A stretch of 32,435 nucleotides of DNA, taken from positions 1-32,435 of the IMG/VR virus record IMGVR_UViG_3300011258_000485; one strand, written 5' to 3'. This DNA comes from a virus. Positions 6,928-13,332 of this stretch are shown one piece after another. A program made the translations under genes and the position numbers. The notes under the pieces were generated by a model, which was not told where the DNA came from, searched no databases, and saw only the letters and a list, made by a program, of their open reading frames with translations. How positions within the stretch are numbered: position 1 is the stretch's first letter; each line of letters begins with the position of its first letter.

Positions 6928-6961
6928 AGTACTATACAGTAGTAATAAGTACTATACATTA
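6922..6961. repeat. three 10-bp repeats CTATACAGTA in helical phase
   Basis: CTATACAGTA is duplicated head to tail at 6922-6931 and 6932-6941, and a third copy, CTATACATTA, lies at 6952-6961. The starts are 10 and 20 bp apart, one and two turns of DNA, so bound proteins would sit on one face. The first copy covers the -35 position of a TATAAT-containing leftward promoter. A 7-bp inverted repeat (ATTAGTA-5-TACTAAT, 6967-6985) follows. Likely operator or activator sites. Confidence 0.55.
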
Positions 6962-7040
6962 TCCTTATTAGTATTACTTACTAATCATTATTACTAAGTA
7001 TAATACTCTATGAGCGATATGCAAGTAATAACTGGTATCA

Positions 7041-7232
7041 TCATTGTTTCTTATTACTACTACTAGGGGATTTACCTGTAGTATTCTGAAAGCATTTAGG
7101 AGCACTAAGCATCCTATAAGCTATACCGTTACATGTAGCATCATTACAATCCATCATCCTTACCTCATCCCCTATGAATACTTCGAAGTATTGCTTGCAT
7201 TCATCACATCTAAAATCTCTTAGTTTACGCAT
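7041..7232 (-). CDS. FmdB-like zinc ribbon protein, 63 aa
   Basis: A 63-residue protein with C9-x2-C12 and C29-x4-C34, starting MRKLRDFRCDECKQYFEVF, and a basic, Ser-rich tail (KSPSSSNKKQ). This is the pattern of FmdB-type putative regulatory zinc ribbons, which are frequent in phages; the Cys pairs would hold one zinc. It could contact nucleic acid or RNA polymerase, but no function is proven for such phage copies. The ATG overlaps the upstream stop (TAATG) with a GGGAG box. Confidence 0.75.
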   Translation of the reverse strand: MRKLRDFRCDECKQYFEVFIGDEVRMMDCNDATCNGIAYRMLSAPKCFQNTTGKSPSSSNKKQ

Positions 7233-7444
7233 TACTTACTCCCTTGATATGTTACATTATAATCATAGTCTATTGTGCATTGTACGTATTCGTACTCATT
7301 AGTATCTACTTGTGTTGCTATTTGTGTACTACCTCTATGCTCATACGTAGTACTGAAGCCTCTATTCCTTGCATCATTCATCCCCTTAAACAATCTTGTA
7401 TTGCGTAAAGCATTCTCATATTCTTCTAGCGTTATTGTGTTCAT
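7232..7444 (-). CDS. hypothetical protein, 70 aa
   Basis: A 70-residue soluble protein, not recognised. It begins MNTITLEEYENALRNTRLF and ends with a Tyr-rich strand pattern (YEYVQCTIDYDYNVTY). The ATG at 7444 follows GGTAGGT, one base after the upstream gene. Part of the leftward early cluster; no motif found. Confidence 0.65.
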   Translation of the reverse strand: MNTITLEEYENALRNTRLFKGMNDARNRGFSTTYEHRGSTQIATQVDTNEYEYVQCTIDYDYNVTYQGSK

Positions 7445-7445
7445 A

Positions 7446-7697
7446 CTACCTACCCATCAATTTTATTGTGACTATACCATAATCTTCAGTATGCACAGTT
7501 AGTTCACCGCAAGCATAAACCATATCTTTAACAACTTGCCCATTGTTTTCCTGAGCTATCAATTCAATAAAGTACTCTATACTACCTTTAGTAATTACAT
7601 AACCGCTTACAGCATCATCAAAGTATGTGATAGTCTCATTACCTAGACGTGCTATTTCTTTCTTACTCATTTCCGGCATTGCGTTATAGTTTATCAT
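7446..7697 (-). CDS. hypothetical protein, 83 aa
   Basis: An 83-residue acidic protein without recognised motifs. The sequence suggests an alpha/beta fold (ETITYFDDAVSGYVITKGSI near the middle, YGIVTIKLMG at the end). The ATG at 7697 follows AGGCG. Its stop is one base before the next start, so translation is probably coupled. Confidence 0.65.
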   Translation of the reverse strand: MINYNAMPEMSKKEIARLGNETITYFDDAVSGYVITKGSIEYFIELIAQENNGQVVKDMVYACGELTVHTEDYGIVTIKLMGR

Positions 7698-7730
7698 GTC
7701 ATTCGCCTATTGTGTTGTATGGTTATTCGC

Positions 7731-7949
7731 TTATAGTGTTACTCTTAAAGCATTAAACCGTTGCACCGTTGCCTTACTGCTACCTTGCCAGTGTGCTACA
7801 TGTATCGTCTTACCGTTAGTTCTGACGAATCTACTACGTTTACCAGTACCACATTGAACCCACTGTCCGCACTGTAGTTTTAATTGTCCTGATAGTATAG
7901 CATCAGACATTGTTGCATCCCATAAATCTATTGTCTTCAAATATTTCAT
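7731..7949 (-). CDS. hypothetical basic protein, 72 aa
   Basis: A 72-residue basic protein with two cysteines (LQCGQWVQCGTGKRSRFVR) and a positively charged middle that could bind nucleic acid. Not recognised. The ATG at 7949 follows GAGGTG. It is separated by 33 bases from the next gene and by 128 bases from the gene upstream, where I see no further gene. Confidence 0.65.
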   Translation of the reverse strand: MKYLKTIDLWDATMSDAILSGQLKLQCGQWVQCGTGKRSRFVRTNGKTIHVAHWQGSSKATVQRFNALRVTL

Positions 7950-8077
7950 TGCATCACCTCATTGTTAGTTGTTAGTTGTACCGTTATGACTGTTTTAGCG
8001 TACTAATTAGCCGTTATCTCCCCACTACCTAAGCTACCCTATTACTACTACATTAGAATAGCTTAGAATGCTGTAGA

Positions 8078-8392
8078 TTAATGCTCCCAGTCTGCTAGTA
8101 TTTCTTCACCTAATATATAAACATACATATTCACTACACTTTCGGCATTATCTAACTTGGTTGTTACTCCCCCGAAGTTGTACTGTTCATATTCTACGAT
8201 GGTGTCGATTGCTTCGAATGCACTAACGTCATGTTGCTTTAACCACTGTTCGCAGTTGTAGTATCCTATCAAGTAATAGTCTTCATTGAATGCATGAAAG
8301 TGCCAGTCATCTACATTATCCGCATCAAGTGCACCATCAGCTATCAAGTTCGCTACATGTGATTTTAATTCTATTTCAATTGAGTTGTTCAT
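8078..8392 (-). CDS. antirestriction ArdA-like/hypothetical acidic protein, 104 aa
   Basis: A 104-residue strongly acidic protein (many Asp/Glu in DGALDADNVDDWHFHAFNED). High acidity in a small early phage protein resembles DNA-mimic proteins such as antirestriction proteins. The IGYYNCEQWLKQHDVSAFEAI segment loosely recalls ArdA-type folds, which carry an IG.Y...WL pattern. This is a weak resemblance, so the function is only suggested. The ATG follows AAGGTA. It lies in the cluster nearest the control region, so it is probably made soon after infection. Confidence 0.6.
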   Translation of the reverse strand: MNNSIEIELKSHVANLIADGALDADNVDDWHFHAFNEDYYLIGYYNCEQWLKQHDVSAFEAIDTIVEYEQYNFGGVTTKLDNAESVVNMYVYILGEEILADWEH

Positions 8393-8453
8393 TTGTATTA
8401 CCTTCTATTTAATTTGTGTGTTTGTGTTGATGATACCATTCATTATCTAAATG

Positions 8454-8537
8454 TTATTGTTCTTTAGCATTCGCCACTTGAATATATATCAGTAGTTCTG
8501 AGAACTCTGTGAAGTACTGCCCTTGATATAAAAACAT
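8454..8537 (-). CDS. possible 27-residue peptide
   Basis: A short frame in the 185-bp gap between two leftward genes, ATG at 8537 and TAA at 8454-8456. The peptide starts MFLYQGQYFTEFSELLIYI and ends VANAKEQ. A GGGA sequence lies about nine bases upstream, a weaker ribosome site than its neighbours have. It may be translated, but short frames like this occur by chance in AT-rich DNA. Confidence 0.3.
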   Translation of the reverse strand: MFLYQGQYFTEFSELLIYIQVANAKEQ

Positions 8538-8557
8538 ATTGTTATCCCGTTTGTTAT

Positions 8558-8571
8558 GGGGCTTGCGCCCC
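8558..8571 (-). promoter_or_regulatory. GCAA-tetraloop hairpin after the 64-aa gene
   Basis: On the minus strand GGGGC-GCAA-GCCCC forms a five-pair GC stem with a GNRA loop, six bases after the stop of the gene at 8578-8772. No T-run follows, so it is not a standard intrinsic terminator. It may stabilise or process the early transcript, or act as a weak pause. Confidence 0.45.
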
Positions 8572-8577
8572 GATTAA

Positions 8578-8772
8578 TTAATCGTTAAAAGATATCTCAT
8601 CTAATTCTGCACCAACTCGTAAAGCCCAGTCTTTGATTGATTTGATTGCCTCCCTTCTATTTTTAAAGCTATTCTCCACCACATCTTCTAATTCAAAGCC
8701 GTTGCTATAAGTACCACATATTATAATGTCGCAGTACTCATTGAACTCACCGTATATATCTATTGTATTCAT
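8578..8772 (-). CDS. hypothetical protein, 64 aa
   Basis: A 64-residue protein starting MNTIDIYGEFNEYCDIIICG. I chose the ATG at 8772 because AAGGTG lies just upstream; a longer in-frame start would overlap the previous gene. The C-terminal part (FKNRREAIKSIKDWALRVGAELDEI) is helical. Not recognised. It is the second gene leftward from the control region, so probably immediate-early. Confidence 0.65.
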   Translation of the reverse strand: MNTIDIYGEFNEYCDIIICGTYSNGFELEDVVENSFKNRREAIKSIKDWALRVGAELDEISFND

Positions 8773-8812
8773 GTTAATCACCTTGTTTAGTTGTTTGTTT
8801 TGCTTCGATGGA

Positions 8813-8992
8813 TTAATAATTAGATTGTAATATATCCAATTCTTGCTGCTCATAATCTATATCATCGCAATTAATAACTGGGGTTAAATACCAGTTAACA
8901 GCGGACTCCACAGTGGTATGCTTTGATGCTACATTGCATAAGAATGTATTGTTTTTATATAATGCACAGTTTACTAATGTATATGTATTCAT
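8813..8992 (-). CDS. hypothetical protein, 59 aa, first leftward gene
   Basis: A 59-residue protein starting MNTYTLVNCALYKNNTFLC and ending in an acidic, Gln-rich tail (DYEQQELDILQSNY). The ATG at 8992 follows AAAGGTG at a good distance; the frame could start three codons earlier at a GTG (9001) inside that box, which is less likely. It is the first gene left of the divergent control region and probably expressed first. Not recognised. Confidence 0.65.
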   Translation of the reverse strand: MNTYTLVNCALYKNNTFLCNVASKHTTVESAVNWYLTPVINCDDIDYEQQELDILQSNY

Positions 8993-9025
8993 TTTATTCA
9001 CCTTTGTTTAGTTAATTACACTTAA

Positions 9026-9052
9026 TTATAAGCACTCACTGAATGCTTATAA
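9026..9052 (-). promoter_or_regulatory. 9-bp inverted repeat in the leader of the first leftward gene
   Basis: TTATAAGCA (9026-9034) and TGCTTATAA (9044-9052) form a perfect nine-pair stem around a nine-base loop, about 34 bases before the ATG at 8992. In the leftward RNA it would be a leader hairpin; at DNA level it could be an operator. No T-run. Confidence 0.5.
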
Positions 9053-9162
9053 ATTAAATATAATCTTGATTCGGCTGCCACAATGCAGGGACGAAGTTCC
9101 AACTGGTTTAGGCTTATGTTTAATGTCTCGCCTCAGGACATGTTTTAAATATACAGCATTAA

Positions 9163-9191
9163 ATTATAATAACAACTCCGACCAGTTGAAA
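9163..9191 (-). promoter_or_regulatory. weak candidate leftward promoter
   Basis: On the minus strand a perfect TATAAT (9168 to 9163) is preceded, after 17 bases, by TTTCAA (9191 to 9186), only three of six matches to TTGACA. The -35 lies within the left arm of the inverted repeat at 9180-9214, which suggests control at that site. It is about 170 bases before the first leftward gene. Low confidence because of the poor -35. Confidence 0.3.
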
Positions 9192-9214
9192 ACTTGCAGT
9201 TTATTTCACTGGTC
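9180..9214. repeat. 35-bp inverted repeat (GACCAGT...ACTGGTC)
   Basis: The arms GACCAGTTGA and TCACTGGTC pair with one bulge, and an inner AAACT-TGC-AGTTT stem continues the structure, giving about 14 pairs in 35 bases. The outer seven pairs are perfect. It overlaps a possible leftward -35 box and is a good candidate for an operator or structured leader. Confidence 0.5.
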
Positions 9215-9531
9215 AGACCACTTGAATAATATCACTACATATAAATGAAACGCATGCACGCGAATAGCACACCTTAATAATATAAGTCTAATAACAAATT
9301 GATATATTAAAATACATTATTAGAACTTAATAGACTTCAGAACAAAGTAATACCAACATCAGGATACATACCTATATCTCATTAGAATGCTATACAGGAC
9401 GATATAGGATACATGTACATATATCCAAGTAACATGTAATCATAATCATTATACGTACATACATAAGTGTTATATAAACATAAGGATTATATATCTATAA
9501 GTATATGAATACATGTAGCGATAGCTATTGG

Positions 9532-9551
9532 CTTATGTGCCTGTACATAAG
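9532..9551. repeat. 7-bp perfect inverted repeat (CTTATGT-6-ACATAAG)
   Basis: CTTATGT at 9532-9538 and ACATAAG at 9545-9551 around a six-base loop, just after the palindromes TACATGTA (9510-9517) and ATAGCTAT (9521-9528). Three palindromic elements within about 40 bases suggest protein binding or an origin-like structure. Confidence 0.45.
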
Positions 9552-9635
9552 ACAACTATATATACAAATCAATACCTTAGACTTGCCGAACGTATGTGAG
9601 GGCTAAGGCTCCATTACCATTCCGCCATGAAATCA

Positions 9636-9915
9636 ATAGACTTTAGTCTATGAATCCTATGTGACTACCCGTACACGGGGGGATTATACCCTACGGGTGG
9701 TATGTGCATAGCACTCCACAAATTTTTACAAAAATTTCTTCCGTACAAGCCCAATGATTACAAGGGGTAGAGCGCCCTTTGCTCGCCATAGCTAAAGCTA
9801 CACCTCGCACTTGTGCGTAATAATTATTTACAGCAGTACCTTCGCCATGTATACTATAGGTATAGCAGATAGATTAGTTATTCTAATGCATTAAGACATT
9901 AACTAGCAAGCTAGT
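9636..9915. repeat. chain of short perfect inverted repeats with 2-base centres
   Basis: Seven perfect inverted repeats with exactly two central bases occur in 280 bp: ATAGACT-TT-AGTCTAT (9636), CCCGT-AC-ACGGG (9668), AAATTTTT-AC-AAAAATTT (9720), TAGCT-AA-AGCTA (9789), CGCAC-TT-GTGCG (9806), CTATA-GG-TATAG (9854) and ACTAGC-AA-GCTAGT (9902). Others have 0-7-base centres: ACCC-TAC-GGGT (9688), GTGC-ATA-GCAC (9704), GAGC-7-GCTC (9770), AATAATTATT (9819) and ATTAG-5-CTAAT (9873). The arms have unrelated sequences, so structure, not a copied motif, is what repeats. One unit overlaps the -10 of the rightward promoter. Confidence 0.6.
9827..9855 (+). promoter_or_regulatory. rightward sigma70-type promoter
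   Basis: TTTACA (9827-9832), a 17-base spacer, then TATACT (9850-9855): five of six matches at both boxes with ideal spacing. Transcription would start near 9862 and give a leader of about 180 bases to the holin gene. The palindrome CTATA-GG-TATAG (9854-9865) covers the -10 edge and start point, suggesting an operator; AATAATTATT (9819-9828) touches the -35. This would let host RNA polymerase start the late operon. Confidence 0.6.
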
Positions 9916-10007
9916 CTGCACCAAATTCTTAATTAATTCCTTAATTCATTGATTGCGGGTGTTGTGAGCCAACTGCTCCTCACCCCAATTACTTCTTTTC
10001 ACTTATA

Positions 10008-10026
10008 GCATTAGTTTTATTAATGC
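10008..10026 (+). promoter_or_regulatory. hairpin in the holin leader
   Basis: GCATTA (10008-10013) and TAATGC (10021-10026) form a perfect six-pair stem with a seven-base loop, ending 18 bases before the holin ATG. The holin ribosome site (GGATG) is weak, so the hairpin could influence translation of this lysis gene. No T-run. Confidence 0.35.
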
Positions 10027-10044
10027 GTATGATATGGATGTTGT

Positions 10045-10443
10045 ATGTCTTTCCTAACTTCACTATTCAGCAGTACAGCCGCAGAACCTATTACAGCAGT
10101 AGGTAATGTGCTTGATAAGCTGTTCACTTCTGATGATGAGAAATTAGATAAAGAGATTATTAAACTACGTCTACTGCAACAACCAGCTTTAGTACAAGCA
10201 GAGATTAATAAAGTACAAGCATCACATCGTAGTATGTTTGTTGCCGGAGCAAGACCTAGCGTCTTGTGGGTATGTTCATTAGGTTTCTTATTTGCATTTG
10301 TACTCAATCCTATTCTACAATGGCTCTATCCGGAACTTGGCGCACCTGTTCTCCCGTTAGATGTAATGATGGAATTAACTATAGCAATGCTCGGATTAGC
10401 AGGTCTACGTACTGTAGAGAAGCTAAAGGGAGTGAGTAAATGA
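10045..10443 (+). CDS. holin-like membrane protein
   Basis: A 132-residue protein with an amphipathic N-terminal half and two clear hydrophobic helices (about residues 72-95 and 105-124). The segment VAGARPSVLWVCSLGFLFAF and the short basic tail (VEKLKGVSK) resemble the 3TM holin family found in phages and gene-transfer agents. It would form the inner-membrane lesion that times lysis. It is the first rightward gene, about 180 bases after a sigma70-like promoter, and overlaps the next gene (ATGA). No endolysin is seen in the window, so the lysis partner lies elsewhere. The ribosome site is weak (GGATG). Confidence 0.75.
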   Translation: MSFLTSLFSSTAAEPITAVGNVLDKLFTSDDEKLDKEIIKLRLLQQPALVQAEINKVQASHRSMFVAGARPSVLWVCSLGFLFAFVLNPILQWLYPELGAPVLPLDVMMELTIAMLGLAGLRTVEKLKGVSK

Positions 10444-10844
10444 ATCAGGATGAAGTCATATTAACATTCCTCAAGGAGTTCAAATCGGAAACTAAAGAAG
10501 ATTTAGCTCAACTAAGAAAAAGTAATCACGATATTAATAATGAATTAAACGGTGTTAATGGACAGTTGATGTTACTTAGACAATCCCAAGAGATTCAGAA
10601 AGAAGATATGGAAGCTAAGTTTCAGAGAGTTCATGCACGTATAGACAAAGAACAAGAAACCTCCACAAAGGAGGTACAAGAAGTAAAAAAGTCCCTAGAA
10701 GCAATCGCCTCTACGTTGAGTGGAGTAGTACCGAAGGTATCCAGTTGGGACGATACTTTAAAAATAGCTAAGAAAGTTGTAGTAACAGCAGTAACAGTAG
10801 CAGTACTAGGACTTCTAACTTCTAAAATGACAGGAATTATTTAA
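10440..10844 (+). CDS. coiled-coil protein with C-terminal membrane anchor (XhlA/lysis-accessory-like)
   Basis: A 134-residue protein. Residues 1-100 are highly charged and predict a long coiled coil; residues about 113-129 (VVVTAVTVAVLGLLT) form one membrane helix close to the C-terminus. The order, coiled coil then anchor, resembles XhlA-type lysis accessory proteins and differs from i-spanins, which have the anchor at the N-terminus. Overlap with the holin gene by ATGA and with the tailspike gene by TAATG supports a lysis cassette. The role is inferred from build and neighbours. Confidence 0.6.
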   Translation: MNQDEVILTFLKEFKSETKEDLAQLRKSNHDINNELNGVNGQLMLLRQSQEIQKEDMEAKFQRVHARIDKEQETSTKEVQEVKKSLEAIASTLSGVVPKVSSWDDTLKIAKKVVVTAVTVAVLGLLTSKMTGII

Positions 10845-12775
10845 TGGCACGTTATATAAAGAGTGGCTCTGTAACACGAGTACCAGAGATTAATTCAGAG
10901 TTAGAGAAGATTGCTACGGCTCAGACAGAGTTCTTATCTCGTTCAGGTGAAGCACCTAATGAGATGTTGAATACTCTGGATATGAACAATAATCGTATTA
11001 CCAATCTCCGTACTCCTGTTAGCGCTACTGATGCAGCTAGACTTGTGGATGTTACTGGTGAATATGATATTACTGTGGGTATTGATGAGACTCCTGTTTT
11101 TGATAACGTAGCAGAGATGACTTCTACCAATCTCGCTGTAGGTCAATTAGTACGTTGTAAAAGATATTACGCAGGGGGTGAGTTAGTTGAAGGTTTAGTA
11201 TACGAAGTGAAGGCTTCTGCTACAGTTGATAACTTCATTGACCACTCGAATGTTAATGGGACGTTTTCTGTATTGGTTGTAAGTGGAGAGATTGATTTAG
11301 CTCAAGCGGGAGCTAAAGGCAATGGAAGCGATATTGATAGCTCTGCACTACAAGCTTGTTTGTCTTTAGGAATCAGGGTGACAGGTAAAGCGGGGATTTA
11401 CAATTCTAATACAGCCTTATCTATTGAAAGCAATACTGTGCTGGATGTTAGTAAGGGAGCAGTAATCTCTTTTTCTGGTGGCGCGTCCGCATATGTATTT
11501 GATACAGCTTCAAAAGAAAATATTACTATAAATAATTTAGAAGTAATAACTCCTGCGGGAACTGCTGGCTTTAGCTCATTAAGATTTGTCCTATGTAATA
11601 ATGTAACAATAACTAATTGCAAGATAACTAAATCTGGCTCAATAGCTGTGTTTTTTGATTCATGCACAAACAGCTTGATAGACAACTGCAACCTGAGCAG
11701 TAACTACACTTATGGCGTTGAGGATAGGGATGGAGTTAACAATAAGTATACCAACTGCCTATTTCAAAACAACGGCAATACAGGTGTTGCAACATCTACA
11801 GGTGGCAGAGGAATTACGTTATGGAGAACAACAGACTGTAAAGTTACGAATTGCTCTTTCATAACTAACAACGAGTACGGATACAGGATATTTTCTGTTA
11901 TAGCTGACACCTTAATTAGCGACAATAATATTGTTTCTAATTGTTATTTTGAAGATAACGGAAAGCTTGATGTGTACCTCTATGACGAGTCAGTTGATAG
12001 TTCATTAGTTAACAACACAACTATAGCTAACTGTAAAGTAAAGAGGACTATTGACCCTAGTTTAAGTAGTTCTTTTTCTATAAGTGGAACTAACAACATT
12101 GTCAGTGGGTGCAACGTAGTTAAAGACGGTGCTTTTGGGGCATTTACGGCATACAACTTATTTAAAGGGGTTAACTGCCAAGTAAGCGACTGCTTTGCTG
12201 AAAACCTTTCAGGCTTTGCAAGTTATAGCTCTGCATCTAATTGCCTTATAAACGACTGCTTTGCGAATGGTGTAGCTGTTGCTATATCTTCATCCACAGG
12301 CGGAGGTGGGAACACAACAAAGGGTAATAAATTTATTCATGGCGGTGCGGGAACTTCGGATGTAGCTATAAATAATTTTCTTTTTAGTGGGGCAGAGAAA
12401 GAAACATACATTGATAATATCTTCGATGGTTTTCATACTGGCATTGCCATTAACGAAGAAGCCGTTACCATTACAGGTAATATATCTCGGAATAGCACAT
12501 TAGGGGGATTAAGGAACTTTGGTGACTCTTTTGTGGGACAAGAAATTTATAATAACTTGTGGGACTTAACAGCCCCAGCAATACTGAGTGCATTTGACAA
12601 AAGAAATAACCCCCTCAGTCGAGCTATTGTTTATAACACTGCCTTTCCTACTACACTGACTTGGGCTGTTGGGGATAGATGTATTAATCCTTCACCCGCA
12701 GTAGGTCAGCCGAAAAGCTGGGTTTGCACTGTTGCTGGCACATCGGGTACGTGGGTTAGTGAAGGTAATCTGTAA
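10844..12775 (+). CDS. tailspike with parallel beta-helix
   Basis: A 643-residue receptor-binding protein. Residues 1-75 form the virion-attachment part, including DMNNNRITNLRTPVSATDAARL, typical of podovirus fibre/spike N-termini. From about residue 150 to 560 the sequence has repeated short strands with Asn, Cys and hydrophobic ladders (ITNCKITKSG, LIDNCNLSSN, VTNCSF, ISNCYF-like), the signature of a right-handed parallel beta-helix as in depolymerase tailspikes. The last 45 residues end CTVAGTSGTWVSEGNL, a C-terminal module shared by many phage and prophage spikes. It likely binds or cuts host surface polysaccharide. Catalytic residues are not identifiable by eye. Its start overlaps the preceding stop. 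Confidence 0.85.
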   Translation: MARYIKSGSVTRVPEINSELEKIATAQTEFLSRSGEAPNEMLNTLDMNNNRITNLRTPVSATDAARLVDVTGEYDITVGIDETPVFDNVAEMTSTNLAVGQLVRCKRYYAGGELVEGLVYEVKASATVDNFIDHSNVNGTFSVLVVSGEIDLAQAGAKGNGSDIDSSALQACLSLGIRVTGKAGIYNSNTALSIESNTVLDVSKGAVISFSGGASAYVFDTASKENITINNLEVITPAGTAGFSSLRFVLCNNVTITNCKITKSGSIAVFFDSCTNSLIDNCNLSSNYTYGVEDRDGVNNKYTNCLFQNNGNTGVATSTGGRGITLWRTTDCKVTNCSFITNNEYGYRIFSVIADTLISDNNIVSNCYFEDNGKLDVYLYDESVDSSLVNNTTIANCKVKRTIDPSLSSSFSISGTNNIVSGCNVVKDGAFGAFTAYNLFKGVNCQVSDCFAENLSGFASYSSASNCLINDCFANGVAVAISSSTGGGGNTTKGNKFIHGGAGTSDVAINNFLFSGAEKETYIDNIFDGFHTGIAINEEAVTITGNISRNSTLGGLRNFGDSFVGQEIYNNLWDLTAPAILSAFDKRNNPLSRAIVYNTAFPTTLTWAVGDRCINPSPAVGQPKSWVCTVAGTSGTWVSEGNL

Positions 12776-12834
12776 ATGCCAACCCTTAAACAAGAATACC
12801 ACTCAGGCAAAACCATACAATTATAAAGGTTAAA

Positions 12835-13332
12835 ATGAGCTACAAATCATCTACAGGTACATACTTAACACAAGGCTTATTCTACGAATGGAATAACAAA
12901 GAAGCTGAGTTTACTATGAGGGATACAGGGAGTGACCCTCTTTATACAGCACGTAGTGGTAAGACTTACACTTCCCTCCCATACCTATACCGTAACAGCA
13001 ACAGCGAATACGATTGTGCTATTGAAACCTTAGGTAGTTGGGAGCATTGGAAGAAGTTATGTGCTTTGGATTGGTTCTTAACTGGTGAAATATCTAATGC
13101 TCAATTCAGCGGCTTAAATGATTGGCGTATAGAGAAAGAACTTGCAGAAGAGAGTAGAGCTAAACAAGTATTGATGCAAGCAATTGATTCAGGTGACATA
13201 CAAGCAGCGAAGTTTATTTATGATAAGAAAACGAAAGCTACCACTGTCAAAGCGGGTAGACCTGAGAAGAAGATTCCTACGAAAACTCAAGGTACAGTCT
13301 TAACATTAGCCAAGAAATTAGAGAGTAGATGA
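12835..13332 (+). CDS. terminase small subunit (probable)
   Basis: A 165-residue protein directly before, and overlapping by ATGA, the large terminase gene. The C-terminal part is basic (KKTKATTVKAGRPEKKIPTK), with an AT-hook-like GRP. The middle (GDIQAAKFIYDKK) resembles the ends of small terminase subunits. It would recognise packaging-start DNA and regulate TerL. The N-terminal domain, with many aromatic residues, is not recognised. The call rests on position, length and the basic tail. Confidence 0.6.
   Translation: MSYKSSTGTYLTQGLFYEWNNKEAEFTMRDTGSDPLYTARSGKTYTSLPYLYRNSNSEYDCAIETLGSWEHWKKLCALDWFLTGEISNAQFSGLNDWRIEKELAEESRAKQVLMQAIDSGDIQAAKFIYDKKTKATTVKAGRPEKKIPTKTQGTVLTLAKKLESR

Larger units (their letters stand above)
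8993..10044. other. divergent non-coding control region
   Basis: About 1,050 bases with no convincing gene on either strand, between the leftward and rightward transcription units. The frame at 9066-9248 has no ribosome site and no protein-like composition. The region is AT-rich, with TACATGTA at 9410-9417 and 9510-9517, ATAGCTAT at 9521-9528, several hairpins, and a run of short inverted repeats at 9636-9915. It should hold the promoters in both directions and may contain a replication origin. No tRNA was recognised. Confidence 0.75.

Noticed and set aside
9060-9130. Possible tRNA around GAAGTTCCAACTGG
   Set aside because: No acceptor stem, no anticodon arm and no proper T-arm could be folded.
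9066-9248. Open frame of 60 codons on the plus strand in the control region
   Set aside because: No ribosome site, unlikely protein composition, and it crosses the structured inverted repeat at 9180-9214.
9957-9985. GGGTG...CACCC stem as an intrinsic terminator before the holin
   Set aside because: The inner pairing is poor, competing four-pair stems exist, and no T-run follows.
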